Part shown: positions 49,376 to 56,797 of the stretch, piece after piece
Layout: each line of letters starts with the position of its first letter
Position numbering within the stretch: position 1 is the stretch's first letter
Assembly: GCA_964440805.1 (NCBI GenBank)
Contig: CAYTTR010000003.1
Span: forward strand, 1 to 64,000
Length of the DNA stretch: 64,000 nucleotides
Source of the DNA: CAYTTR01 sp964440805
Lineage (GTDB): Bacteria; Acidobacteriota; Aminicenantia; Aminicenantales; Aminicenantaceae
Direction: 5' to 3'
Notes under the pieces: generated by a model
What the model was told of the DNA's origin: nothing
What the model saw: only the letters and a program-made list of their open reading frames with translations
Databases searched by the model: none
Program-made: the position numbers and the translations under genes

Positions 49376-50182
49376 TTATTCCGACTCATCTCCGGCCCAG
49401 AACGGCTTTCTCTTCTCCAGAAAAGCAGCCATTCCCTCTTGGCCTTCACGGCTTACTCTGAGCTGGGCAATCATGCGGGCAGTAAAGGGTTTGGCTTCTT
49501 CCAGACTCATGGCCGGCACCCGAAGAAGGAGTTCCTTGCAGCATGCAATGGCTTCCGGGCCGGAACTCAACAGCAAGTCAACCAATTCCTTCCCCGCTGA
49601 TTTTAGCCCGGAAAGGGGAACCACCCGGTTTACAAGACCGATTTCCTTTGCAATATCAGCAGTAATTCTTTTTCCGGTAATAAAATATTCCCGGGCCCGG
49701 CTTTCTCCGATTTTGCGGACCACATAAGGAGAAATAGCTGCCGGAACCAGTCCAATCTTCACTTCACTCAAGCCGAAGCTGGCACTTTGTGCTGCAATCG
49801 CAATGTCACAGGCTGAAAGAAAACCTGTTCCCCCTCCGATAGCTGCCCCATTCACCAAAGCAATGGTTGGTTTGGAAAGAGTGTAAATACGGTGAAGAAG
49901 TTCTGCCACCTGAAGCGATTCTTTGAGATTCTGCTCAAAAGAATAGCGGATTATCTCCCGCATCCAGTTGAGGTCTGCTCCGGCACAGAATGACTTTCCG
50001 GCACCGGTCAGCACCACCACTCTTATTTCTTTCTCCATGGCTTCCTGCTGAAAAACCCGGTTCAGTTCTTCAATCATCTGCGCATTGAAAGCATTGTGGA
50101 CTTCAGGCCTGTTGAGGATTATTCGCAGAAGCTTTTTTTCTTTTTCTACACAAATTGTGTCTAAGGTCTTTTTAGTATTCAT
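49376..50182 (-). CDS. liuC: Enoyl-CoA hydratase, 3-methylglutaconyl-CoA hydratase-like (LiuC)
   Basis: Crotonase-fold enzyme of 268 residues. Oxyanion-hole residues are in FCAGADLNWMREII and NGAAIGGGTGFLSACDIAIA; the catalytic Glu region is LSEVKIGLVPAAISPYVVRK. The LNWMR after GAD and the SPYVVRKIGESRAREYF stretch are typical of the AUH/LiuC subgroup, which hydrates 3-methylglutaconyl-CoA to HMG-CoA, and can run backwards. It lies between the MCC beta and alpha genes with gaps of 2 and 20 bases. This gives the leucine-catabolic step between carboxylase and HMG-CoA. A general crotonase role cannot be excluded. Confidence 0.88.
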   Translation of the reverse strand: MNTKKTLDTICVEKEKKLLRIILNRPEVHNAFNAQMIEELNRVFQQEAMEKEIRVVVLTGAGKSFCAGADLNWMREIIRYSFEQNLKESLQVAELLHRIYTLSKPTIALVNGAAIGGGTGFLSACDIAIAAQSASFGLSEVKIGLVPAAISPYVVRKIGESRAREYFITGKRITADIAKEIGLVNRVVPLSGLKSAGKELVDLLLSSGPEAIACCKELLLRVPAMSLEEAKPFTARMIAQLRVSREGQEGMAAFLEKRKPFWAGDESE

Positions 50183-50184
50183 CT

Positions 50185-51792
50185 TTACATCCTGAAAATA
50201 CCAACTTTGTAGTCTGGGATGGGAGCGTTAAGGCTCATGGAAATACCCAGGGCTAAGGCTTCCCTTGTTTCCAGCGGATCAAGGATTCCGTCATCCCATA
50301 GTCGGGCAGTGCTGTAGTAAGGGCTGGCTTCATGCTCGTATTTTTCCAGAATCGGTTTCATGAACTGCTTCATTTCTTCTTCGGTCATATCCTTGCCTTT
50401 GTCTTTCATTCTCTTGACTTTAACCGTAAAGAGGACATTAGCAGCCTGCTCACCGCCCATAACACTTATCCTGGCGTTAGGCCACATCCAGAGAAGCCTG
50501 GGCCCATAAGCCCGGCCGCACATGGCGTAATTACCAGCTCCATAAGAACCGCCGACGATAACAGTAAATTTGGGAACATCAGCGTTGGCCACAGCATGAA
50601 CCAGTTTGGCTCCATCCTTGGCGATTCCTTTGTGTTCATATTCCTTGCCCACAATAAAACCAGTGATGTTCTGCAGAAAAAGAAGAGGAATTTTCCTCAT
50701 GGAACAAAGGGTTACAAAGTGAGCCCCTTTCAATGAGCTCTCAGAAAAAAGTACACCGTTGTTGGCCAGGATTCCAACCGGGTAACCCATAATCCGGGCA
50801 AAGCCGCAAACAAGAGTCTGGCCGTAGAGCTCCTTGAATTCCTGAAAGCGGCTGCCGTCAACTAAGCGGGCAATGACTTCCTTGATATTAAAAGAACGTC
50901 GAAGATCCTTGGGAATAATTCCGTAGAGTTCCTGGGGATCATAATAAGGCTCATCCGGCTCAGTCACATCCAGGGGGAATTTGCGCGGAGGATCCAAGGT
51001 TTCGACAATATTACGGGCAATCTGAAGGGCATGCTCATCATTGAGGGCATAATAGTCTGAAACACCTGATATGCGGCAGTGGACATCAGCTCCTCCCAGC
51101 TCTTCATCGGTAACTTCCTCGCCGGTGGCAGCCTTAACCAAGGGCGGACCGCCGATAAATATAGTTCCCTGGCGCCGGACAATCACGGTTTCATCACTCA
51201 TGGCCGGCACATAAGCCCCTCCGGCCGTACAAGAACCCATAACAATTGAAATCTGGGGAACACCGAGAGCTGAAAGCCGGGCTTGATCGTAAAATATCCG
51301 GCCGAAATGTTCTTTATCGGGAAAAGTGCCTGCCTGGTGCGGTAAAAATATTCCTCCTGAATCTACCAGATAAATGCAAGGCAGGCGGTTTTCCAAAGCC
51401 ACTTCCTGAGCCCTGACATGTTTCTTAATGGTCATAGGGAAATAAGTTCCCCCTTTGACAGTGGCATCATTGGCCACCACCAGCACTTCCCGGCCGTGAA
51501 CTTCTCCGACTCCGGTTATCATACTGGCAGCCGGAGCCTCATTATCGTACATATCGTAGGCGGCCAGAGGGCTTAATTCCAGAAAGGGAGTATTTTTATC
51601 GAAAAGCTTCTCCAGCCTCTCCCGCACCAGCAGCTTTCCTCTTGATTCATGAAGTTCTCGATACTTGGGGGGGCCGCCTTTTTGGATTTTATTTAGGCGG
51701 CTTTTATAAGTCTCGACCACCTTTTTGTTTGTTTCAAAATTTTCCCGGAACTCAGGGCTCCGGGTATCAACCTTACTTTCCAGACGAAACAT
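50185..51792 (-). CDS. liuB: 3-Methylcrotonyl-CoA carboxylase beta subunit-like (carboxyltransferase)
   Basis: Carboxyltransferase of 535 residues that moves CO2 from biotin to the acyl-CoA. N-half FLELSPLAAYDMYDNEAPAA, VVANDATVKGGTYFPMT, CIYLVDSGGIFLPHQAGTFP and C-half GTIFIGGPPLVKAATGEEVT, GVLFSESSLKGAHFV. The AYDMY and GGTYFPMT sequences and GGADVHCRISG are characteristic of MccB/LiuB rather than PccB or AccD. The active-site and CoA-binding halves are both complete. First gene of the carboxylase group; the DUF35 gene stops 111 bases upstream, so the two blocks may share a transcript. Confidence 0.92.
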   Translation of the reverse strand: MFRLESKVDTRSPEFRENFETNKKVVETYKSRLNKIQKGGPPKYRELHESRGKLLVRERLEKLFDKNTPFLELSPLAAYDMYDNEAPAASMITGVGEVHGREVLVVANDATVKGGTYFPMTIKKHVRAQEVALENRLPCIYLVDSGGIFLPHQAGTFPDKEHFGRIFYDQARLSALGVPQISIVMGSCTAGGAYVPAMSDETVIVRRQGTIFIGGPPLVKAATGEEVTDEELGGADVHCRISGVSDYYALNDEHALQIARNIVETLDPPRKFPLDVTEPDEPYYDPQELYGIIPKDLRRSFNIKEVIARLVDGSRFQEFKELYGQTLVCGFARIMGYPVGILANNGVLFSESSLKGAHFVTLCSMRKIPLLFLQNITGFIVGKEYEHKGIAKDGAKLVHAVANADVPKFTVIVGGSYGAGNYAMCGRAYGPRLLWMWPNARISVMGGEQAANVLFTVKVKRMKDKGKDMTEEEMKQFMKPILEKYEHEASPYYSTARLWDDGILDPLETREALALGISMSLNAPIPDYKVGIFRM

Positions 51793-51903
51793 ACCGCACT
51801 CCTTCTCTTTTTTCTGCGGGAAGTGACCAGATCTGCATCTGGTGCAGCTTCAATCCTTGAATGATTCAGAATAAATCCCGGTCACATCCTGGTTATTTAT
51901 CAA

Positions 51904-52296
51904 TTATTCAGGTACGAATTTATAGCCGTAACAGATAATGCCGGCCTCGCCCTCCTCAAATATCTTGCGAAATTCTATTTTAACCGGCAGCCCTACCCGC
52001 AGTTCATTAAAAGAGCAGTCCACTATTTGAGCCATTACTTTCACTCCATCTTCCAGCTCAACAATTCCCATGGCATAAGGAGTCTGGTCAACAAATTGGT
52101 GCGGAGGAACCCTGATAACGGTATAAGTTAGAACCTTTCCTTTTTCAGCCAGCTTGACGGGGTCAAATTCCTTGGAACCGCAGGCAGCACAAATTAGGCG
52201 GGGCGGGAAATAAATCTGGCCGCAGCGGCGGCATTTTTCGGCCTCCAGCCGGTATCTCTGAGGGATTTCTCTCCAATATTTTGACGGTGTAGGCAT
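51904..52296 (-). CDS. DUF35 zinc-ribbon/OB-fold protein of the thiolase-HMGS complex
   Basis: A 130-residue protein with an N-terminal zinc ribbon (CRRCGQIYFPPRLICAACGS, four Cys) and a C-terminal OB fold (VKLAEKGKVLTYTVIRVPPH). DUF35 proteins bridge acetoacetyl-CoA thiolase and HMG-CoA synthase in the archaeal complex, providing a shared CoA channel. It lies 11 bases after the thiolase gene on the same strand and has a GGAGG site. The order HMGS, thiolase, DUF35 equals the archaeal arrangement, so the role of scaffold is well supported by synteny; no direct evidence of complex formation exists here. Confidence 0.9.
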   Translation of the reverse strand: MPTPSKYWREIPQRYRLEAEKCRRCGQIYFPPRLICAACGSKEFDPVKLAEKGKVLTYTVIRVPPHQFVDQTPYAMGIVELEDGVKVMAQIVDCSFNELRVGLPVKIEFRKIFEEGEAGIICYGYKFVPE

Positions 52297-52307
52297 GGTT
52301 TCCTCCT

Positions 52308-53465
52308 TTACTCTTCCCTTTCTAAGATGTGGACTACTGTACTTCCTCCACTGCCGCCCATATTCTGGGTCATTCCAATCCTGGCATTTTTAACCTGGCG
52401 GGCTTCAGCCTGGCCGCGGAGCTGTTTGACCACTTCCACTACCTGGGCCGCTCCGGTAGCACCAACTGGATGGCCTTTGGCTTTCAGGCCACCGCTTGGA
52501 TTGACCGGAATTTTTCCGTCAAGCGAAGTCAATCTACTCTGGACAGCCGGTCCGGACTGACCTTTTTCAAAAAATCCCAGAGCTTCAAGGACACATAGTT
52601 CAGCAATAGTGAAACAATCGTGGACTTCCACTAGGTCAATATCCTCAGTTTTTCTCCCTGCCATGGCGTAAGCTTGTTTGCCTGCCTGGTGAGTGGCCTC
52701 AAGCCAGGTAATATCCTTCCTCTGGGCTAAGGCAATGGAATCAGTGGCCTGTCCGGTTCCGGTAATTTTTATAACCGGTTTTCTTTTGGAGCGGACCAAA
52801 TCGGCCGGGCAAAGAATGACGGCAGCCGCTCCATCTGTAATGGGCGAGCAATCCAGAATACGGAGGGGATCCGCCACCATTACAGAATTCAGGACTGCTT
52901 CCACCGTCACTTCAAAAGGAAACTGGGCCAATGGATTCCGGGCTCCATTGAAATGATTTTTAACCGCTACCATGGCCAACTGTTCCCGGGTGGTACCGTA
53001 TTTTTCCATGTGAGCCCGGGCAATCAATGCATACAGGCCGGGAAAAGTAATGCCGTGGTAGCCCTCATATTCCTGGTCTGCTGCAGTTCCCAGGGCATAA
53101 GTGGCTTCATGGCCGCTAACATCGGTCATTTTTTCAATTCCGCCGGCCAGAACTATATCGCTCATACCCGAAGCAACTTCGATGAAGCCCTGTCTGACTG
53201 CCAGTCCACCTGAGGCGCAGGCTGACTCAACTCTGGAAGCAGGCACAGGTGCCATTCCTAAATAATCAGCCAGAAGAGAGGCTATATGTTCCTGGCCCAC
53301 GAAAAGGCCTGAGGACATGGAGCCGATATACATAGAATCAACTTTATCTACTCCGGCATCATCCAAGGCCAGCAAAGCTGTCTCCACAAATATATCCCGG
53401 AGGGATTGCTCCCAGAGCTCCCCCCACTTAGCCATCCCGATTCCTAATACAGCTACTTCTCTCAT
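52308..53465 (-). CDS. Acetoacetyl-CoA thiolase, archaeal/SCP-x type
   Basis: About 385 residues from the ATG at 53465, which has GAGGAGGA upstream; an earlier ATG (53522) lies inside the HMGS gene. Catalytic residues: nucleophilic Cys in RVESACASGGLAV (about residue 85), His in EVHDCFTIAELC and the C-terminal KAKGHPVGATGAAQ. It belongs to the archaeal acetyl-CoA acetyltransferase group, which lacks the long bacterial loop domain. It would condense two acetyl-CoA or cleave acetoacetyl-CoA, passing the product to HMG-CoA synthase within the complex. It starts 10 bases after the HMGS stop. Confidence 0.92.
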   Translation of the reverse strand: MREVAVLGIGMAKWGELWEQSLRDIFVETALLALDDAGVDKVDSMYIGSMSSGLFVGQEHIASLLADYLGMAPVPASRVESACASGGLAVRQGFIEVASGMSDIVLAGGIEKMTDVSGHEATYALGTAADQEYEGYHGITFPGLYALIARAHMEKYGTTREQLAMVAVKNHFNGARNPLAQFPFEVTVEAVLNSVMVADPLRILDCSPITDGAAAVILCPADLVRSKRKPVIKITGTGQATDSIALAQRKDITWLEATHQAGKQAYAMAGRKTEDIDLVEVHDCFTIAELCVLEALGFFEKGQSGPAVQSRLTSLDGKIPVNPSGGLKAKGHPVGATGAAQVVEVVKQLRGQAEARQVKNARIGMTQNMGGSGGSTVVHILEREE

Positions 53466-53475
53466 CTCTTCCTCC

Positions 53476-54522
53476 TCACTCAGCCTTCCGGATTTTTCTC
53501 CGGAACTTGGCATATTCACCATATTCCAGATAATTTTTCCGCGAATCCAGCAAATAACGTGTTTTCAATGCCATTTCCCTTGCTTCGTTGATTCTTTCGG
53601 TTACTTCAAAGACGAATGCATCACTGCCGGCTCCGGAACCATAGGAAACCATCAGGATCTTATCTCCTTCTGCGGCTATATCCAGAGTGGATGTCAATCC
53701 CAAAGGTGAAGAACCGGAATAGGTGTTTCCCAGTTTGTTTACCAGCCAGCCGGGAAGAATCTGTTCTTTTGTAAAGCCTAGCATCTTACCTACTCTGAAA
53801 GGAAACTTACCGTTGGGTTGATGGAAAATTACATACTGAAGATCCTGAGGCTTCATTCCGGCCTTTTTCAATATTCCTTCCGAAGCTCCTAAAATATGCT
53901 TGAAATAGGCCGGTTCTCCGGTAAAACGGCCTCCGTGCTGGGGATAGTACTGGTATTCCCGTCTCCAAAAATCTGGAGTATCGGTCATGAAAGAATATGT
54001 TTCCAGGACCTTGGCAATGATTTTTTCCCGGCCGAAAATAAAGGCAGCAGCCCCGGCAGCAGTCGAATATTCCAGAGCATCTCCCGGAGCTCCCTGGGAT
54101 GTATCTGCGCCCACTGCCAAGCCGTAATCAACCTCGCCTGCTTTAACCAGACTGTAGGCGACAAACATCCCTTCGGAGCCGGCCTTGCAGGCAAATTCAA
54201 AATCCGCCGTATGGACGTCGGGTGTGGCTCCAATAGCTTCAGCCAGAACTGTTCCGCTCGGTTTAACGGCATAAGGATGAGATTCCGACCCTACATAGAC
54301 AGCTCCAATCTTTAACGGATCAATGCCGGCTCTTTTGAGAGCACTCCGGCTGGCTTCTACCGCCATGGTAATTGTGTCCTGGTCAGGAGAAGGAACCGAT
54401 TTTTCTTCCAGCATCAAACCTTTCTTGTAAGAGGGAGCATCTGCTCCCCAGACCTTGGCTATCTCTTCAACCTTAATTCTGTTCCGGGGAATATAGGCCC
54501 CGTAACCAACAATACCAACCAT
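53476..54522 (-). CDS. Hydroxymethylglutaryl-CoA synthase, archaeal type
   Basis: A 348-residue thiolase-superfamily enzyme that joins acetoacetyl-CoA and acetyl-CoA. N-terminal VGIVGYGAYIPRNRIKVEEI is diagnostic of the archaeal type. Catalytic Glu is probably in VYVGSESHPYAVKPSG, the acyl-Cys in ADFEFACKAGSEGM, and the His in YVIFHQPNGKFPFRVGKMLG. Length equals archaeal HMGS and is shorter than the eukaryote-type enzyme. First gene of the thiolase/DUF35 block, with GGAGGAGTT at the start. Mevalonate pathway genes are absent from the window. Together with the downstream LiuB/C/D-type genes it suggests metabolism between HMG-CoA and methylcrotonyl-CoA. Confidence 0.94.
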   Translation of the reverse strand: MVGIVGYGAYIPRNRIKVEEIAKVWGADAPSYKKGLMLEEKSVPSPDQDTITMAVEASRSALKRAGIDPLKIGAVYVGSESHPYAVKPSGTVLAEAIGATPDVHTADFEFACKAGSEGMFVAYSLVKAGEVDYGLAVGADTSQGAPGDALEYSTAAGAAAFIFGREKIIAKVLETYSFMTDTPDFWRREYQYYPQHGGRFTGEPAYFKHILGASEGILKKAGMKPQDLQYVIFHQPNGKFPFRVGKMLGFTKEQILPGWLVNKLGNTYSGSSPLGLTSTLDIAAEGDKILMVSYGSGAGSDAFVFEVTERINEAREMALKTRYLLDSRKNYLEYGEYAKFRRKIRKAE

Positions 54523-54710
54523 AAAACTCCTCCCTGATAGATTTTATTTAAATTAAAAATAATCATAAAAAAGCCTTACTCTCTATATTAAATATAACCT
54601 GGATTAAAGGATTTGGGAATTAGCTGATTCTGTTGAATGATTTTTTCATCCATACCCTGAAATTTGAGCTAATAATATTGGCATAATTACAATTTGAAGT
54701 CAAGATATTT

Positions 54711-54748
54711 AAGGGGGACGCTCCCCAAAGGGACACCTCTTCCCCTGA
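54711..54748 (+). repeat. G-box repeat (R), left-type
   Basis: AAGGGGGACGCTCCCCAAAG then GGACACCTCTTCCCC. It opens array A6. The 160 bases before it (back to the HMGS start) show no feature apart from AT-rich DNA. Confidence 0.8.
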
Positions 54749-54754
54749 ACAAAT

Positions 54755-54870
54755 TAGTTTATTGCGTTTATTGCGTTTATTGCGTTTATTGCGTTCATTT
54801 AGTTTGTCTGGTTTATCTGGTTTGTCTGGTTTATTTAGTTTAGAAGAAGGGTGAGGCGGGTGAGAAATGA
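54755..54870. repeat. 9-bp-period array (A6)
   Basis: The clearest example of the 9-base register: GTTTATTGC three times, GTTCATTTA, GTTTGTCTG, GTTTATCTG, GTTTGTCTG, GTTTATTTA, then a GGGTGAGGCGGGTGAG tail. It follows a left-type G-box. The rest of the gap to the ECF gene at 54997 holds nothing recognisable, although the sigma promoter must lie there. Confidence 0.8.
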
Positions 54871-54996
54871 TTGTTGATGTTTAAGGGGGATTCTGTTTTG
54901 TTGACATAAGAATCTGTTGAATATAAATTTTGAGCGGATGTTCCCCATTCTGATGGAACTATTTTTTCCTGGATTTCGTCTTTAGGAATGTGAGAA

Positions 54997-55557
54997 GTGG
55001 AAATAGAAGAAACCATAAAAAAATGCCTGAACGGAGACCAAGGAGCCTGGAAAATGATCGTTAATGCCTATTCCCAGAAGATATTCAGCATGTCCTACCA
55101 GTTCACCGGTTCACACCAAGAAGCCGAAGACCTTACCCAGGAAATATTTTTCAAACTCTACTCTTCTTTGAAAAAATATGATTTCCGCAAAAATTTCTCA
55201 GCCTGGCTCCTGACTCTGGCCAAAAATTACCTCATCGACAATTACCGCCGGACAAAATGGGAGAAGAAAAACCGGGATGAGCTCGATGAGCGTTTCTTTG
55301 AGTCAGCAGAAAGCGAAAAGCCGGAACATAAACTTGAACAACAGGAAACTCAGAAGACGATCTGGAAAGGACTCAATCAGCTTTCCCCGGATATCCGGCT
55401 GGCACTCATCCTTTTTGATATTCAGGGCAAAACCTATGAAGAAACAGCCGAAATCCTGGCTGTCCCGGTTGGCACAATCAAATCCCGCATTAACCGGGGA
55501 CGCCTGCAATTGGCCCAGATTTTAAGGGGAACAAGGGAGGTTTGCCATGACTTGTAA
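54997..55557 (+). CDS. ECF-type RNA polymerase sigma factor (second system)
   Basis: A 186-residue ECF sigma starting with GTG. Region 2: QFTGSHQEAEDLTQEIFFKL and FSAWLLTLAKNYLIDNYRRT; region 4: LALILFDIQGKTYEETAEIL then VPVGTIKSRINRGRLQLAQI. Its 3' end overlaps the anti-sigma gene by 11 bases, so synthesis of the pair is coupled. The downstream genes are LiaF-like and DUF4097-like envelope proteins, which suggests control of an envelope-stress response. The promoter is not identified; array A6 and a G-box lie upstream. Confidence 0.93.
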   Translation: MEIEETIKKCLNGDQGAWKMIVNAYSQKIFSMSYQFTGSHQEAEDLTQEIFFKLYSSLKKYDFRKNFSAWLLTLAKNYLIDNYRRTKWEKKNRDELDERFFESAESEKPEHKLEQQETQKTIWKGLNQLSPDIRLALILFDIQGKTYEETAEILAVPVGTIKSRINRGRLQLAQILRGTREVCHDL

Positions 55558-56044
55558 ACAAGTGCAGGAACTTCTCTCTTCTTATCTGGAAGAAGAGCTA
55601 ATAACCCGGGACAAAAAGAAACTCGAGGCCCATCTCAAGCATTGCCCGGACTGCTCCGGGATTCTGGCCTTGATGGAGGAAACCCAGTCAGCTCTCCGGA
55701 ATTTTCCCGAACCAGAACCATCCGCCGAACTTCTTTCCCGGCTTTATTCCATACCGGAAAAGAAGAAAAGCACCCGGTCAATCCGCAATATACTTCTTCA
55801 TCCTTCATTTCAACCAGCGGCTGCAGCTGCAGTAATTCTTTTAACCGTGGTTTCATTCTTCGCCTTCAATCCTGAACGCCAGGAGCTCGAAAAGGCTTTT
55901 CAACACAATCTTCACTTAGGATATAACAAAGCTGTCCAGCTTTTCACCCGGGCCGAAGCCACCTATGATTCTCTCAATGAATATAAAGACGAATTTTTAC
56001 TTTCCCTGAAAAACATCAAGCTTTTCAGCGGAGAAGAAGAATAA
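55547..56044 (+). CDS. Zinc-finger anti-sigma factor
   Basis: A 165-residue membrane protein. The N-terminus is a ZAS domain: a Cys in MTCKQVQELLSSYLEE and HLKHCPDCSGIL supplying HxxxCxxC. One transmembrane helix lies at about 86-107 (PAAAAAVILLTVVSFFAF) and a periplasmic helical tail of about 55 residues follows. It overlaps the sigma gene. By homology it would sequester the ECF sigma until an envelope or redox signal releases it. It is 26 bases before the TM2/LiaF-like gene. Confidence 0.9.
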   Translation: MTCKQVQELLSSYLEEELITRDKKKLEAHLKHCPDCSGILALMEETQSALRNFPEPEPSAELLSRLYSIPEKKKSTRSIRNILLHPSFQPAAAAAVILLTVVSFFAFNPERQELEKAFQHNLHLGYNKAVQLFTRAEATYDSLNEYKDEFLLSLKNIKLFSGEEE

Positions 56045-56070
56045 AAGATGAATTTCCATGGAGGAATAAA

Positions 56071-56562
56071 ATGGAAGAAAAAACAAACGAAAAGATAGTC
56101 ATTCAAAAGCCACCCAAGTCCCCTGCCCTGGCTGGCATACTCGCTTTTTTCTTTCCCGGAACAGGAGCCCTATACAACCGGCAAGTTCTCAAGGGAATCC
56201 TGTTTATAATTGTTTTTGCCGGTCTTGTTTCCATGCAGCACCACGGTGACGCTCAGCCTTTTATAGCTCTCATTCTGGCTGGATTTTACATTTTCCAGAT
56301 AATAGATTCTGTTCAGACTTCAAAATCCGTCAACCACCGCTATCTCAAGGGAGAAAAAGAGATTGAAGAAGCATTTTCAGAGGAATTCACAGCCGGCTCC
56401 ATATTCTGGGGTATTTTTTTGATCATCCTGGGAGGAGTGCTGCTTTTAGCGAATTTCGAGGTTATAAGCTATGGAGTGCTTTTTGATTTCTGGCCACTGG
56501 CAGTAATTGGTATTGGAGCTAAACTGATCTATGATTCTTCGAGAAAAAAGAACGGGAGTTGA
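56071..56562 (+). CDS. Membrane protein with TM2-like and LiaF-N-like segments
   Basis: A 163-residue membrane protein. The N-terminal part (PKSPALAGILAFFFPGTGAL then YNRQVLKGILFIIVF) resembles TM2-like tandem helices; the C-terminal part (FWGIFLIILGGVLLLANFEV then FWPLAVIGIGAKLIYDSS) is a LiaI/LiaF-type DUF5668 segment. Such proteins sit in envelope-stress operons and sense or report membrane damage. The ribosome binding site GGAGG is clear. It is followed after 10 bases by a shorter protein with the same DUF5668-like segment, so the two may be paralogous parts of one sensor. Confidence 0.82.
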   Translation: MEEKTNEKIVIQKPPKSPALAGILAFFFPGTGALYNRQVLKGILFIIVFAGLVSMQHHGDAQPFIALILAGFYIFQIIDSVQTSKSVNHRYLKGEKEIEEAFSEEFTAGSIFWGIFLIILGGVLLLANFEVISYGVLFDFWPLAVIGIGAKLIYDSSRKKNGS

Positions 56563-56572
56563 GGAGGGAAAA

Positions 56573-56797
56573 ATGTCATCTACCAGAAAAAGAGATAATT
56601 TTGCCTGGGGATTAGTCCTGGTTATTCTGGGGCTAATTTTCCTGCTCCATAATATTGATATTAAATTATGGGGTTCAGTAGCCCGTCTCTGGCCTTTGAT
56701 CCTCATCGTTTGGGGAGCCTGGAAGCTTTACTACGGCCTTCAGGAGAGAAAAGAGCAAAAGGATTCCCTGACAGAAAACAACAGCGAAGAACAATGA
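56573..56797 (+). CDS. Small LiaF-N-like (DUF5668) membrane protein
   Basis: A 74-residue protein from ATG 56573, with GAGGAGGGAAAA upstream; the frame open from 56531 is inside the previous gene. Two hydrophobic helices (FAWGLVLVILGLIFLLHNID and ARLWPLILIVWGAWKLYYGL) carry the DUF5668 pattern seen also in the preceding gene. The hydrophilic C-terminus ends NNSEEQ. Its stop overlaps the ATG of the DUF4097-like gene (ATGA), giving translational coupling. Function unknown. Confidence 0.8.
   Translation: MSSTRKRDNFAWGLVLVILGLIFLLHNIDIKLWGSVARLWPLILIVWGAWKLYYGLQERKEQKDSLTENNSEEQ

Noticed and set aside
53896..54315. 139-codon open frame opposite HMG-CoA synthase
   Set aside because: Antisense shadow of the HMGS gene.
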